Positions 16,713-29,900 of a stretch of 64,000 bases of DNA are shown here, piece by piece. Both the position numbers and the translations under genes were made by a program. This DNA is from Aquila chrysaetos chrysaetos (lineage: Eukaryota; Chordata; Aves; Accipitriformes; Accipitridae). The notes under the pieces were generated by a model. It did no database searches and was not told where the DNA came from. It was given only the letters and a program-made list of their open reading frames with translations. Where the stretch lies: NCBI RefSeq assembly GCF_900496995.4, contig NC_044011.1:18260041-18324040 (forward strand), read 5' to 3'. Every line of letters begins with the position of its first letter. Positions within the stretch are counted from its first letter, which is position 1.

Positions 16713-19700
16713 ATTTCTAGATCTGTTTTCATCCTGTAAGTGGCCTAATTATCACATGAGCCTATGCAGAACTGGAGATTAAACTCTGGGAAGATAACCG
16801 TGGGTAGTGGGAAGAACATAAAAGGAAGGCTGGAGATGAGAATCGAGGCACTACCAATGCAGAGCCCTTGAAGATCTAGTGCAGCTAGAGATTTCAGACA
16901 TTTATTAGTTAATAGATCTCCATCCAAAGTAAATAAGTATCCTGTCTCAAAGTTATTTTAACCTCATTTTCAAACTCATCTGTATTCAGTTACGCACAAG
17001 GATCCAGGGTTAGGCATGAAAATAAATAGTACAATCTACACAGGTAGTGAATTTTTTGAATATTCTGCATTGCTACTTACAAAGGTGTATTTTAAATGCC
17101 TGAAATGCTTTAAAATCAAGCCACAGAAAGAACAAACAGCATCCTACCTGTAGTTTGTCTATTTTAACACAGAGTAAGGTGAGGTGTGAAATGGCAGACC
17201 CAGGGATTTTGTTGCCTGGCCTTTGGTGGATATCGCTATAGCTCTCATGTTTAGAGATTTTGCTTTCTTAAGGAGGCAAGCTCTACAAGAATTTACTGTC
17301 TGTATGTTGTTGCCAATTTCAAACAAATTTGGCAGAGGGAATGGGTAATAGAGATTAATTTCCTAGAAGGAAAATGAACTGCTGGGTAGAGAAGAAAGTT
17401 TAGCGGTGCCTGCACTGAGGAAATTTTTGCAGTGGGACTTCATCCTATAATAAGCATCAGAAAATCCACAAGGAACAGAGGTATTTTATATGCCCTAAAA
17501 ATTAGTAAGGCATTTAGATGAGAATTTGGAACCTGAAGACTCCAGAGAATCCTCTCCTCAGTTAAAATTCTTTTTGTCTCTTTAATAATGGATGAGTTCA
17601 GATTGAAGACTTCATCTAAGTCAGTTGGAGACAACAAAATGCAAGAGTCAAATCTGCTGAAAATCTGCTCTTGTCAGAGCTATTTAGTCTGATACCATTT
17701 AGTCCTTGTTAATCATTACTTTTCTGATCCTGTGATCCTGATGCCTGTGTATGACTGACATCATTGATGTTAGTCTCCACAAAATGGAGAGAGATGGGCC
17801 ATGAAGTCATCACACCATCAGGGTTGTGGAGCTGAGTGCTCCCTGGTAGCCATCCCAAGTTCTGCTTGGGAGCATGTCCACTATCATTGACTTTCCTCAC
17901 TCCTCAGACTAGGCTGCAGCTGTAAGCAGTCAGCACACCAGTCAGTGGAAGTGCCTGGGCTGTATTGCAAGTTGGTTGCATAGACTGGAGTGGACCCAGG
18001 ACTCCTGGCTTCAGAGGAAGGCCTAGAACAGTATGTATTGCTTTCCATGGGCAGTCCTATGTAGTGAAAAGGAAGAAAAAAAAAAAAAAAATGGAGAGGA
18101 GGAACCCTTTGTTTGCAGACCCACAGCAAAATCAGTCAATGGAGCGAGCAGTCATGAAATCTTCGTTTTATGGTAGGATTAAGAAAGATTGTTGGATTGT
18201 TAAATACTTATCAAACATTTGAAGAAATGCACTTTGGAAAATGTTGATTCAAATGTCTTTTTCTTGTTTTTCAGAGATGTGAAAGTAAAGGCTGGTGAAT
18301 GGTTCTTTGAGGAACGAGCAAAGAAATATCCAGGTGAAGGTAATCATTGGAACAGACCATAAACTGCTGTGTAATGTGTAGTCCTTACCTAAGTGAAACA
18401 CAGAATGTAGTCTGCCACTGTATTTAATGTTTTTTCTGCTTGGTGAGAGATTTTTCAGAAATTATTGTGCAGTGCATCTGTCTACGCACTAAATAAAACA
18501 TTAGCACAAACTAGCAGAATGCATTTTAAAGTATAATTTATTTTGTGTGAGTAATAAGAATAAGGAAATTGCTGGCCATATCAATTTGAATTAATGAGTG
18601 TGTAAGACTTCTAAGAAATACAGTGACATGAAATAAATATAGAAATGTTAAAATATATGCGCAGGAAGGAAATGATCTTGCATCCATTCTTTGTCAAAGT
18701 TAAAACTCAATTGTTTTCCCTGAGAAAGTTCTAAAGCTTAAAGAAATGACAGAATGGAATAAAGAAAAACATATATAGCTATAAATCAACAGGGAGCTGA
18801 ACACTTACTGTTTCTTTACTTTCAGCTAGCTGTGCCATTGCTTTGTGTTCAGTCTTTTCAGTGCACTTAGAAATACAAAGCCCTAAAAGAAATTACAGAG
18901 GATGTGGATGGATTGCTCTATAGGGAATGTGTTTTGCCAGCCAAGGGGCTGTTAGTCTTCATTTTCACCTACAATGACTAATGAGGTGGAGAGGATTTCC
19001 TTCCTCTTTCCCTTGAAGCGCCACTTTAGATAGGCAACTATTTCACTTTGTGCCTGGCTGTAGCTAAACATTACAGTTTCACTTCCAGCATCTGCATCAC
19101 ATCTAGATTTGAGAGTAGCTGGTAAAAAGGAAGGCAGTGGGCCTTAAATATCTCTCGGGAAACTTGACTAGGAAGAAGTTTATAAATGGAAGAACGTAAT
19201 TGGGCAAATTTTCAGTAATAGGTATTCACGAAAGACAGCAGGTAGCATATTAGGAAACTGAACTACAGTTCCTGCTAAAACAATTAATTTAAAATTAGAA
19301 AGATTTAACTGAACTTCATTCTAGATAACACAGTTTCTGATTTTAACAATCAGCTGGTAATTTTAACAATCTCTCTCAGTTGTTGGAAAATGCTATGTTG
19401 TTCTTAGAGACTAAATCTGATAGTGCAAGGTACTGACTGTCCCTCTTTCCAGTAAAATAAATGAGTTCTCACCTTGTATTATCAAAACTTTGTGGGTACT
19501 TGAAGCTTTTTGCTTAGTTAGTCTACAGTAATACTGTTGAAGTCACAAAGATCTAAGGATATACAGAAGATAAGCCTGCAGGGAGAAATATGTTTTGTTT
19601 AGTTCCTTTGATTAGACCAACTGATATAATTAAAGGGGTTAAAAAGTGGCAAACTGAAACACAGCAGCTGTAGTAGTTACATATCCTTCAAGCCTGGAGA

Positions 19701-20982
19701 GGCAGTGCCCTCTTTTGGTTTGAAAATACAACACAAGTGAAGTATTCACTGGAAAATAACTGAAAAAATACATGTTACAGTGAAGTTTTCTCATGTTGCA
19801 GAATAAAAAAAAAAAAGCAGTTACATCAGTATGCTTTTTATTAATTTTGTGTAGCTTCTACCTAAAGAATAAAAATCATATTTTCATAAAAGTGGTAGAT
19901 TGCCTTTACTGACTAATAAACTAAAAATTGAAGAAATCATTTAATGCTGCAATAAATCAAGATACCAAATATTACTTATTAATAACAGAGCATTAAGTCT
20001 GGAGTTCTGATTGAAATTTGTAATATCAATAAATTGATTGTTATTTCTACCACCACTGAGGTCTACTACTTTAATGTAAATAATATGCTATAATTAATGA
20101 CATCTTCAGTAAAGCATGGATCACATGCTGCTTTCTGTATTAGGAATGATTAGTGATTAAAGCCACTCCAGATATTTTCAGTTGGCCATTTGTTATGTGC
20201 ATTTAGCCCTTCTTTCTGTTTGCAATTACTCAGGAGCAAACTACGTTTTTATGAGTCTTCATTGTTTGTGCCCGATGGAGCGCTTGCTCCTTGGTGTTTT
20301 TTACATCATGTGGTTGCTCACATGAGGAACATGACATGGTTGCTATTTCCCCACAGGGATGGCCTTAGCAAAGGGGTTTGCTCATGTTTGTGAGCTAGTC
20401 ATTCATTTTCATGATTGTTCAGGTCTCTAGTAGAAGTGAAAAGAATTTTTCGTAAGATGCAAGAGATGACCATGTGCCTACTCTTGTACGCATTTTCAAG
20501 CTTTCCACAGTGTTTGAGTTTTATGGTTGAAGTGTGCTTTAGTGCAGTGGGCCTGTGCGCTACCTGCCTCCTGGACCTCAGGAGGCTGAGAGCACTTAGC
20601 AACCTGTAGGCATGGGCCTGTTAGCATCTGTACGTGATTGTCCTCAGCATTTGTGAAGAGCTGGTCTGAACTTGTCACCTGTGAGAGGTGAAGGTGAAAT
20701 CATGATACAGTTTGTGATACAGGAGAAACTTGCATGTTGCTTGGCATGTATGCTGGTACGTCAGGTGGGGGTTGATGTCACTCCTGACTTGCATGTGCAT
20801 GAGTTTCTGTAAATACAGGCCAGTTCCTGAAAGGCACTGATTTTAAAAAGTATTATACAGGCATTAGTAACTGCGGTTGATGCTAAATAATCTTTAGGTG
20901 TTTTTTTGTTGTTTTTTTTTTCCTTCACAGGCAGACATGAAACAGTTGGTGCAAAGCTCTTGAAATCTTATCAGAACCTGAG
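12834..20982 (+). other. SYTL3: SYTL3 exons 1-4: Slp homology domain with zinc finger
   Basis: Residues 1 to about 147. SHD1 is an amphipathic helix ([17 protein letters not shown], residues 10-26), followed by a FYVE-like zinc finger with eight Cys in four CxxC pairs: C63/66, C80/83, C88/91, C102/105. Two further Cys (94, 98) fall between pairs. SHD2 carries [11 protein letters not shown] at 116-126, equivalent to the aromatic (S/T)GxWFF-type motif by which Slp and rabphilin proteins dock on Rab27. Zinc co-ordination and Rab27 binding are family knowledge; the residues are seen directly. Confidence 0.9.
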
Positions 20983-23900
20983 GTAAGACTCATAAAAGGA
21001 CAAATGGTCCTAGGACACTGAAAATTTGTATAGACAATATATTTTATGTTATAATCCAGCCAGCAGTTTGTATTTTTTTATTATGAAAAGCAAATTTCAA
21101 TACTTTTGGAGTACAAATGATAAAAGCATAGAAAAATTGCCACTTAGAAAGGGTCTCAAGTGCAAAAGAGAGTACTATGTTTAGCATAATAGTGTCTTAC
21201 TTGAAATGAAGGGATGTGCATTATTTTTGTTCTGCTTAATTTTTTGCATAGCTCTTTACACCGTTATCTTTCAAATTTACACACTACTTTTAAATGATCA
21301 GAGATGAAAATTATTTACTAGGTATAATAGCAATAGCATCATTATTTGTTCAATGGGAGATATTGCTGATTTGGTAGCTTTAGAATAAATAGTAGACAAG
21401 AAGCCCTGTATTCAGGAAGAGGTGTCCACTTACCAAAATTAAAACAAGTAAAAAATCCAGTTTACACTGAATAAATACTTTGGCTAGAGGCCTAAGCATG
21501 ACCATACTTAAATTATTACCAGTGATATATAATGAAATAACAGTCTACTTAAATTATATTGTATAGAAGAAACCCTCTTCCTTAAAAAAAAAAAAAAAAA
21601 GAGAGAGAGAAAAGTAAAATAAGATACAAAAAGATGGCCTCAATTTTGTGATAATATCTGGTGAGGCGTAGCTGTGTAAGACAGAAACTTATAGTCATCT
21701 AGATATGATCCTAACCAGGGCTGCATAAGGACTTGCTTTTACCTAGATGTGGTAAAAGAGAATCAAAAAGGAAGTTCACCTGCAGCCCTTAGGGTCCGTG
21801 ATTGTGCCATGATAACAGAATCAGTCAGGGAACAGTTGGATATTTTTTTTTTTTTTCACAGATGGGGGCTATTTACAACAGATGAAATGGCTGGAATGCT
21901 GTAAAAGGGCTCTAACAGCTTTGGGCCCAGGCAAGGAAGGATCCTTTTAGTATTGTAAATAAAGATAACCATTTTCTGAAAACATCTCTGAAACAGAGAT
22001 GGTGTGGGTTACACAGGAATTGTGTTTTAACTGGGGACATAGATTGTAATACTGCCAACCATATAGAAGGCTAGGAAGCCTGTCCTAAATTAGGTCTTCC
22101 CGATTGTTTTAAATTAATAATTCTACCTAGAGCAGCCCAAGATTGAGAAGATAGAAGAGTAGTCCTAATTCTTACAAACAGGCAATAAGCCTGTGCTGCA
22201 ACTCTTAAAGGCACAGGATCTCAAGCCAGATCTTTAGATTGCAGGAAAGGCAGATAATAAAGATACTGTGCAAGAACATGGTTTATTTATCCATCTATTA
22301 GCATAATATATTAATTGTTGCACTGTTTATTGTGTCTTAAATTTCCAGTAACATTTCCGTCGTACCTCCTACTCCACCTCCTTTCACAGAATCCACAGCA
22401 GGAAGCAACCTGACGGTAAATGTACATATCTGCAAAATACACATATACATGGACCTCTTAGGGTGTCATTCATGTGAAAAGGCCAGCCACAGAAATGCAG
22501 TAAATAGCAACTTCTGTAGCATCATATTGCAATAAAAATGCTGCCTTATGTTCCTTTGTAATTTTTTTTTATGCTGCATTGGTAGTAGGAGAGAAAGGTC
22601 AGAGGCTATTATGAGGGATGTGTTCAATTAGTTTTCAGTTTTTCAGGGAAGTGATTAACCACTCTACTTGGCACTAAAATACTGCACCCGGTTTTTGATG
22701 CCTCACTACAGAAAGGCTGGACTGAGATCTCCTGAGCTCCCCTCCAGCCTGAAGGATCCTATGATATTCAATAGTCATTTATAAAGCGATCATTCTATCT
22801 GTTACTTTTGTTACTGAGTGAAAAACAGTGAATCTGATGGTTGCCTTGCATTACAGTTTCTAGTGGACAGAATAGTAGGACATGAATCAGAACTCATCGA
22901 AATTGCACTAAATTACTATTTCAGTTAATTTTGCACTGGGTCCTCAGGCCTTGGTTTTGAAGCCAATTGCAATCCTGTAAACATTGTAATATGTGCTCAC
23001 CTGGAGTTTGATGAAAACTCTTTGATTCAGAGGCACAGGAGCATCTGTAATAGATAGGACTTTCCTAGTTGAAGTATTAAATACGTTACAACAAATCAGT
23101 GATGTAATTAGTTGTATTTATGAAATTGCTGTGTGATCTTCCTACAAGGAGTTCCACTTATATATCAAAGAGTATGGAACTGAAAAGATTATCTTCCATC
23201 TTCATACATTAGTGTGACAGTTTTCAACCATGTCAATATATGTCCTCAGATGTATTTGTCTACAGAAGTGAGCAAAGGGCTACAGGCTTACCATCTGATT
23301 GTTAGGTGGTCTGTAGATATGTGATCATGGAAACTTTAAAACAGCAAATATTTTGTGTTTTCTTACTCTTGGCATCTCCCATTTGCAGGAACTTGGACAG
23401 TCTAAAAGTTTTAATAAATCTGTGGAAAACTTGGTTTTGTCTCTCACAACACATATAAAAAGTAAGTAGCTTTCACTGCTTTGTCATTTTAGAGTAACAT
23501 AGTCAAATGTTTCAATTTTTTGGCCAAATTGTTGGCCAAAAAATAGTTATATAAAAGGGTATTGAGTAATGGCTGAAATGCCTAATGCCAAGACTGAGCC
23601 AACCTGAAAAATAATCCAGTGAGTCTAATTCTCCTTCAGTATTCTGCTAGTCATTTAACAAGCTGATGATACCAACCCAGAATGCCTTTCTTGTAAAGAT
23701 GTGAAAAGACTGTATAATGTTATTTTTAAGTTTATTGGGTGTTCAGGTGCAGTATATTTAACTCATGTTAACACAGAGTAATAACCACTTTCTACTGTAG
23801 AGATCTTCATGTTATCTATCTGACTGAACCCCAACTGACCCTGTCAAAGAATCTATCATGTAGTGGAAGTAGAGTTTAGTATTTTCATTCACTGGCAGTT

Positions 23901-26900
23901 TTAAAGAGGACTTCCTTCTTCTTTATTGGTCTGTCTAGTTATGTGGTTTTTTTCAGTACATACTTCTAAGAGCCAGCCTGTCCTAACAACTCTTCTTTCA
24001 TTCTGATACTTTTGGTTCCTTCCGTTCACTTATGCTGCCTGCTGTTCTTTAGGGGGCAGATCGTGTGTATGCACCTCTAAGGCTGAGGACATACACACTG
24101 AGGACAGCCAGCCTTTGTGAAGAACAAATTAAAGGCATTAGTGCCCAGAGGAAGACAACTTCTGAGCCTTATGAAGATTACAGGGGCTTGCAGATTTGCA
24201 TGTATTTGAACAAACCTTAGTGTTTTCAAACTAGCTTCATCTTAGACAACTCCAAATGTGAGATTAGACCTGAATAAATTTGGCTTAAGTGCCTTTCTGC
24301 CTTTCCCCCTAACTCTTCTCTTAGCTCTTGTTTGGTCTTTCCTCTAACTTGTTCCACCCATCCTAAAGGCTTGTTCTCCTTCAACCACACAAATTTAATG
24401 TTGTGTCTGTGTGAACACATATTAAAGCTATGCAGAGACACAATGGCTGTCTCTTCTGAACAGAAATGTAGTGTAGGGTGGCTGGCATAGGGCACTTTGT
24501 TACTGGAAGCAGATAGCTGAGACAGCACAGCATTGATGCAAAGTAATTTATTCTGCTTTCTGTTAGTTTGAAGCCTGGTCATATCCCACAGTTACTGGTA
24601 AAGACTGTCAGAACTGCACCAAACTAATTTAATAATTCACTGCTACCAAAAGGAAGGTCCTACTCTCCCCACATCTTTCTTCTTCTTTCTCTGTTTCTGG
24701 CCTTATGCTGCCATCATGTAACTTGAATTAGCACCAGTGTTTCTGGACCCCTCTGGAAACTGATTTACCTAATTAAAAGGGCAGAACATTAGCCCAGACA
24801 AAACACATAGGTACTTTTCTGCTGGTTTAGTGAGTTAAATAGGCTTAAGGTAGGGTATATATGTTGGAGCCTGCACAACAGAGGGTGCTGGGCCATGTGG
24901 CCAGGAGCCAGGGACTGAGGAGGGAAGAGCAGTGGTTGCTGAGGGGGATGGCAGCAAGTCGTTAGCTCAGTTCAGCTGTATGTGAAACCCCACTCAGGTG
25001 CTATCATCCTGAGTTAGGGTAGAACCTTTTAATTTGTGAGAAAATAACAATCTGTTGCAATCACTGAAGTCAATAATTAAAAAGTATAGGAAGTCTTACA
25101 GAGAGAAAGACTTCGTGTTCTTGAGTTAAGAAAACAGCTCTTTCAGACCATATGGCCTCTTAATGAAACCTGGTGCCGTTCTGATAAATGCTTTTGGTCA
25201 CGAGTGTCTAAAGTTAGTAGTCACTTATCTACATAAAAATGTCGTGGTTTGCAGAGGAATTTAATACACCCAGATCTTGTGTATTGCAGTAAATAAACCT
25301 GGAGAACCTTGTTATGCCGCTGATTCTATCACTGGAGCCAGTGTGTGTGCACGTGTATGAGAGCAGCAGGAACAAAGGATTAGTGCATGCAGCACAATGC
25401 TGCTGTTGTACAGTCTGCTCTTTATGCTGTTACCTCCTGTTCCAGCATGGTTTGGCAGCAACAGGAGATTATAATCCAATGGTTGCCATTTGGTGAATGT
25501 AAAATGGGTTGCTGTTTGTAGTTCTATCTGCAGTGCAAAATTGCCTTTGGCACTAGAGATAGTGTCCATCTTACTGTTTGGGTAGAGAAGCCAAAGGAGG
25601 AATAGATGGGAAAACTGAACAATCATTTTTTTCTCACAGTAATCTGTTCTGTAACCTGTTCATTTTAAGAGAGTGTGAGGCAAGCTTGTGTTTCTGCTTC
25701 TACTGTTGGTCAAGCTACTCAGATTGTATCTACTCCGTTAGAACTCTCACTGCAGTCTCTTTTATGATCTCCGATTTCACTGTGTATTTTAAAAACCTGG
25801 TTTCGTTTACAGTCAGAGATGACTTAATTGAGCCTGCCTATGAATACGTCACATGATGCCTTAATGGTGTACACAGAGTACAGTAAACATCTGAGGACTG
25901 ATTGCTGCTAAGAACAAAACCCAGAGTGGCTTTAAAAATCACACTTAAGAGTGCCATTGTTTTTGAATACCATAATGACATATTGTCTGCTGTCTGAGGT
26001 TCCTCCACAGAGGCTCATGTTGTGAGAGAAATATTTATTTCTTCTGTATGAATTAAACATAGGATAGCTATTTCATGTACCACTTATAAGTTATTAATTT
26101 TTCATGATAGACTATCAGGGATTTACAACAAAGTGACAGCTGCTAAGCCTGCTAGTTTTCAAGTTCAGAAATCACAGATGAGTGCTCCCCTTCCCTTTAA
26201 GTGAAGTTCTGACTGTACCCTGAGAAATAAGAAGCAAAAAGTGGTGCACTAAATGTCCAGTTGTCCTGTAGGTTTATTTGACAATAAACTAGATGTTACC
26301 AAAGTGCTAATTCAATAAGGTACTTAAGTATGGACATAAGCTTATCCATATAAGTAATGTTATTGAAGTCAATGAGGGTTACTCATGTTCTTAAAATTAT
26401 ATGTGGTTTGGGACCAGACTATTTAATATCTCTCCTTTCATCCATATTTTGGATAAATTTCTAAATATTTTCCAATATGCTCTGCTGTCTAATTTCCATT
26501 GTCGTGTCATCGTTTCATGTTGTTATAATGATCTTGCTTTTATCCTGAACCAAACCAAACTGCTTTACAAACCAAGCTATATATAGGGACTGTAGTAGCT
26601 ACTTCTGCAAGGAAACTATATTTGATAGCATACAACAATTCCTTGCAGCAGCTGTAGTGATAGCAAGCAAAGAGTATAATTTCCAGTTGAAACAGCAGGA
26701 AAGATTTAGGTAGGCAAAATATAATTATACAAAATGGGACAAGCACTTGCCTTCCCATCTGTTTCTTACTCATAGGAGATCAATACTAAAATTGCAGGCT
26801 GAAAGTTTGAAAGCTAAAGAATTAGCCTATAAATCTACAGGATTGCTTGCAATGTTTGTTATAGTGACTTTTCTCTTTATTTTCACTTCAGAAATCTCTA

Positions 26901-29900
26901 AGTCCCAGAATGACATGGCTGACAAACGTCTCCTAACCACAGATTATGGGCAGAACGTGGAAAGAAGGAAGCAAAGAAGGAGCCAGTCTGACACTGCCAT
27001 CAACATTACAAGCAGGGTATCCATATTATTATACAGTCTCTAACTGTAAGGGCTGTTTCAGGAATGGAATATATTTGTAAGAATAATGACTTACACAGTG
27101 GAATTTTATTATACGAGCAGGGCTTAGCTGATATAACAGGAACTGACCATTGCCAGAACTCTGACTCTTCACAAGGTTTTTGACTGTGTCTGCACACTTG
27201 ATCTCAGCCCAGAGCTGAAATGTTAGACTGAGATTTTACAAAGACCCTCACATAGAGAGGGACAGGATGGGTCATTTTGCTCTCAGGTGCTCACAGGCTC
27301 TCTTGAGGCTGATTGATGTCTGCTCGGTGTGATTGTTAGGCTGCAGGGAGGTGCTCTGTCTCTTGTCCTCTTCCTGCCCTTCTTGCTGCTGAACAGGACC
27401 AAGCTATGACCATCCAAAACCCATTCTGACACTTCCTGAGCACTTTTTAATTTGGCAAGGAGAAAACGTTTACTGCTGTTAGTTGTTGGGCAACTTCCCT
27501 TTTCCTTTTGCTTTGGTTACAGTCTCTAGCTTTCAGTGTTTTCTTGAGAAGTTTGAGAAAAATCCAGTCATCTGTTTTTCCACAAATTGTGCAGGGCTGA
27601 AGATGATGTCACATATCTGCTTTAAAGTTACACTGAAGATTTTGTTTTGTAAGCTTTCACCTCTCAAGTGACTGAACTTTGTCCATACTCAGTTTTCCAC
27701 ATAGTGGGTACTTGCTGAATCGCCATGTTCATCTGAGTGAGGTAAATGTAGTCTGCTAAGCACCTGAATTAGATGCTGAGAAAAGCTTTTGCTTTGGGCC
27801 AAACCTCATGGCAAATATTACTCACAGCTCCCTTGGTGCACACTTTTCACTTTCCTCTGAAGTCTTAGGTGCTGATAAATGGAAGAGACAGCATGTCAGA
27901 CCACAGGGACTAATGTGTTGAATTGGCCCAGCAAGGTCTCTGAACTCTGCAAAATTAGCTCTGGTATTTTTGTATACAATTATATTATAAACAAAATTGG
28001 CAGCAGTTACTAACTACCTGAGTGCTGCTTTCATTGTGGTAAACCACACTTCAGTGTTACTTTATTCCACTGGCAGAGCACTGCTCTTTTAATGCATTGA
28101 GAGACATCAGAATTGGAGATAATATGAACTTAAACTATGCTTCATTGCATGCTGATTACACACAGCCTGTCCTGTTTAAAAGATGGATATGGATTCTTTG
28201 GCTTGAGAAATGTATTAGTAGGAGACTCCAGATTATTTGTGTGGGTTTTTAATTGCCCATTTAAAGATTTAGGACTTAATTTTTGTCCACCTTTTGCATT
28301 ACAGATTTTGAAAGATAGATGTCAATGTTGTTTGTGTGTCAGAGCACTATTTCTCTGAGTCAGGGAGCTTTTGTTTCATTCAAACCAGTTACTCTATATT
28401 TAAGCTAGAATTTTAGTTTTGCTAGAATTACTTTTGATCTTTTTTTCTTGTGAATGTCATCTTTGCCATTTAGGTTTTTTTAATATAAAAGGAAATTTTA
28501 CTCATCTGTTCCTGCACTTACATGATGGGTTTTTTTGTGTCCTTACTGTGATTTTAAAAACTATTTTTAATCTCTGTCAATGGCACTATTGCATCATTAT
28601 TCCATTTATTTTTTTCTTTTCCATTTTTGTTTTCCTTTAATAAGGGTAGCTGTTTACATCCTTACGAGAACTATGACTTAAGTTTAGGGACAGAACCTGT
28701 TTTAAATTACACTTGCAAAACAACTAATTACTCAAATTTATAACAAAATATGATGCAGAAATCTTACTTGTTGTAATTTCCACCCCAGAAGGAACTTGCA
28801 TTTTTTGAGAATGAATCGAACCAGTATTTCCCCCCTGCCCCCCTAGAAAGTGTGCATTTTTCTCCTAGGAATAGACTGGGAAGTGATAGCTGTAACTCTG
28901 CCATTTTGAATGTGCAGGGTATAAGACTGGGGCACCACTTCAGACTCAAGAGCACTAGCTGGTTCTTAAGTAAGTTTTCCAAATTTGTGATATGTTGGGA
29001 GCTTCATTCCTTCAGATTAAAGTTGAAAGAGATTGTATTTAACTTCAGTAATAGTGAAAAAACAATCCGATGGCAAGAACTACCAGCCAGTGTAAGACAT
29101 GGATTTAAGAAGTTAACTGAATAGTGTTTTCTAGGGCCTCTCACCATCACAATCTCTAAGTTAATGAAAGGAACTGCAATTATACCTGCCTTACTGGGGC
29201 AACAAGCAGACATGTGCAAGCTTTGGAAGCTGTTTGTGGTGTGACGGTAGCTGTGGATTACCCCTCCTGTGACAGCAGATGCATGCTGCTGCAGGTGTTA
29301 GAACTGGGCTAGGTGGGAGTCTTGCTTATGTGACCTGATGCTAAGTTTAGCACTGGTAGTTTTGCTGCCTCGTCAGTCACTTATGTTCTGTTTAACACAA
29401 TAGAGAAGTCTTTCTGATCCAAGTAGAAGCTAAAATTCAGTGTGTAGTAGGTTGGTTTAGTTAGCAAGTGAAAGTGGTTGGTTTTATTTTCAGGTTTTTA
29501 TAAAGCAGAAGACAATTTCTCTGCTGAGAAATATGATGTTTTGGTTTTGTTTGGGGTTTTTTTGAGACTATATTCTGAATGCATTTTCTGTCTGCTTCCT
29601 TCTCACAAGGTAACTTAATGAATTCTTACATCTATTCTTAAGGTAGGGCAGTTATTAGACATAACAATTTCTGTGTGTTATAACAACAGCATACTGGTTT
29701 GGATTTTGCACATCCTGTTTTTTCAGAAGTAATCTCAATATATTATCTCCTCTGTTGTCCTCATTCTTTAGTGCTTTCTGCTGATTGTGCAGGAGGGGTT
29801 CCCAGGTTTGTTAAATGTATATTATCTGTTTCTTTTATGCAAATATGTCCTGATCCTTTTTGTTGATTCAGCCACAGTATATTTTTTCTAGCATATTTTT

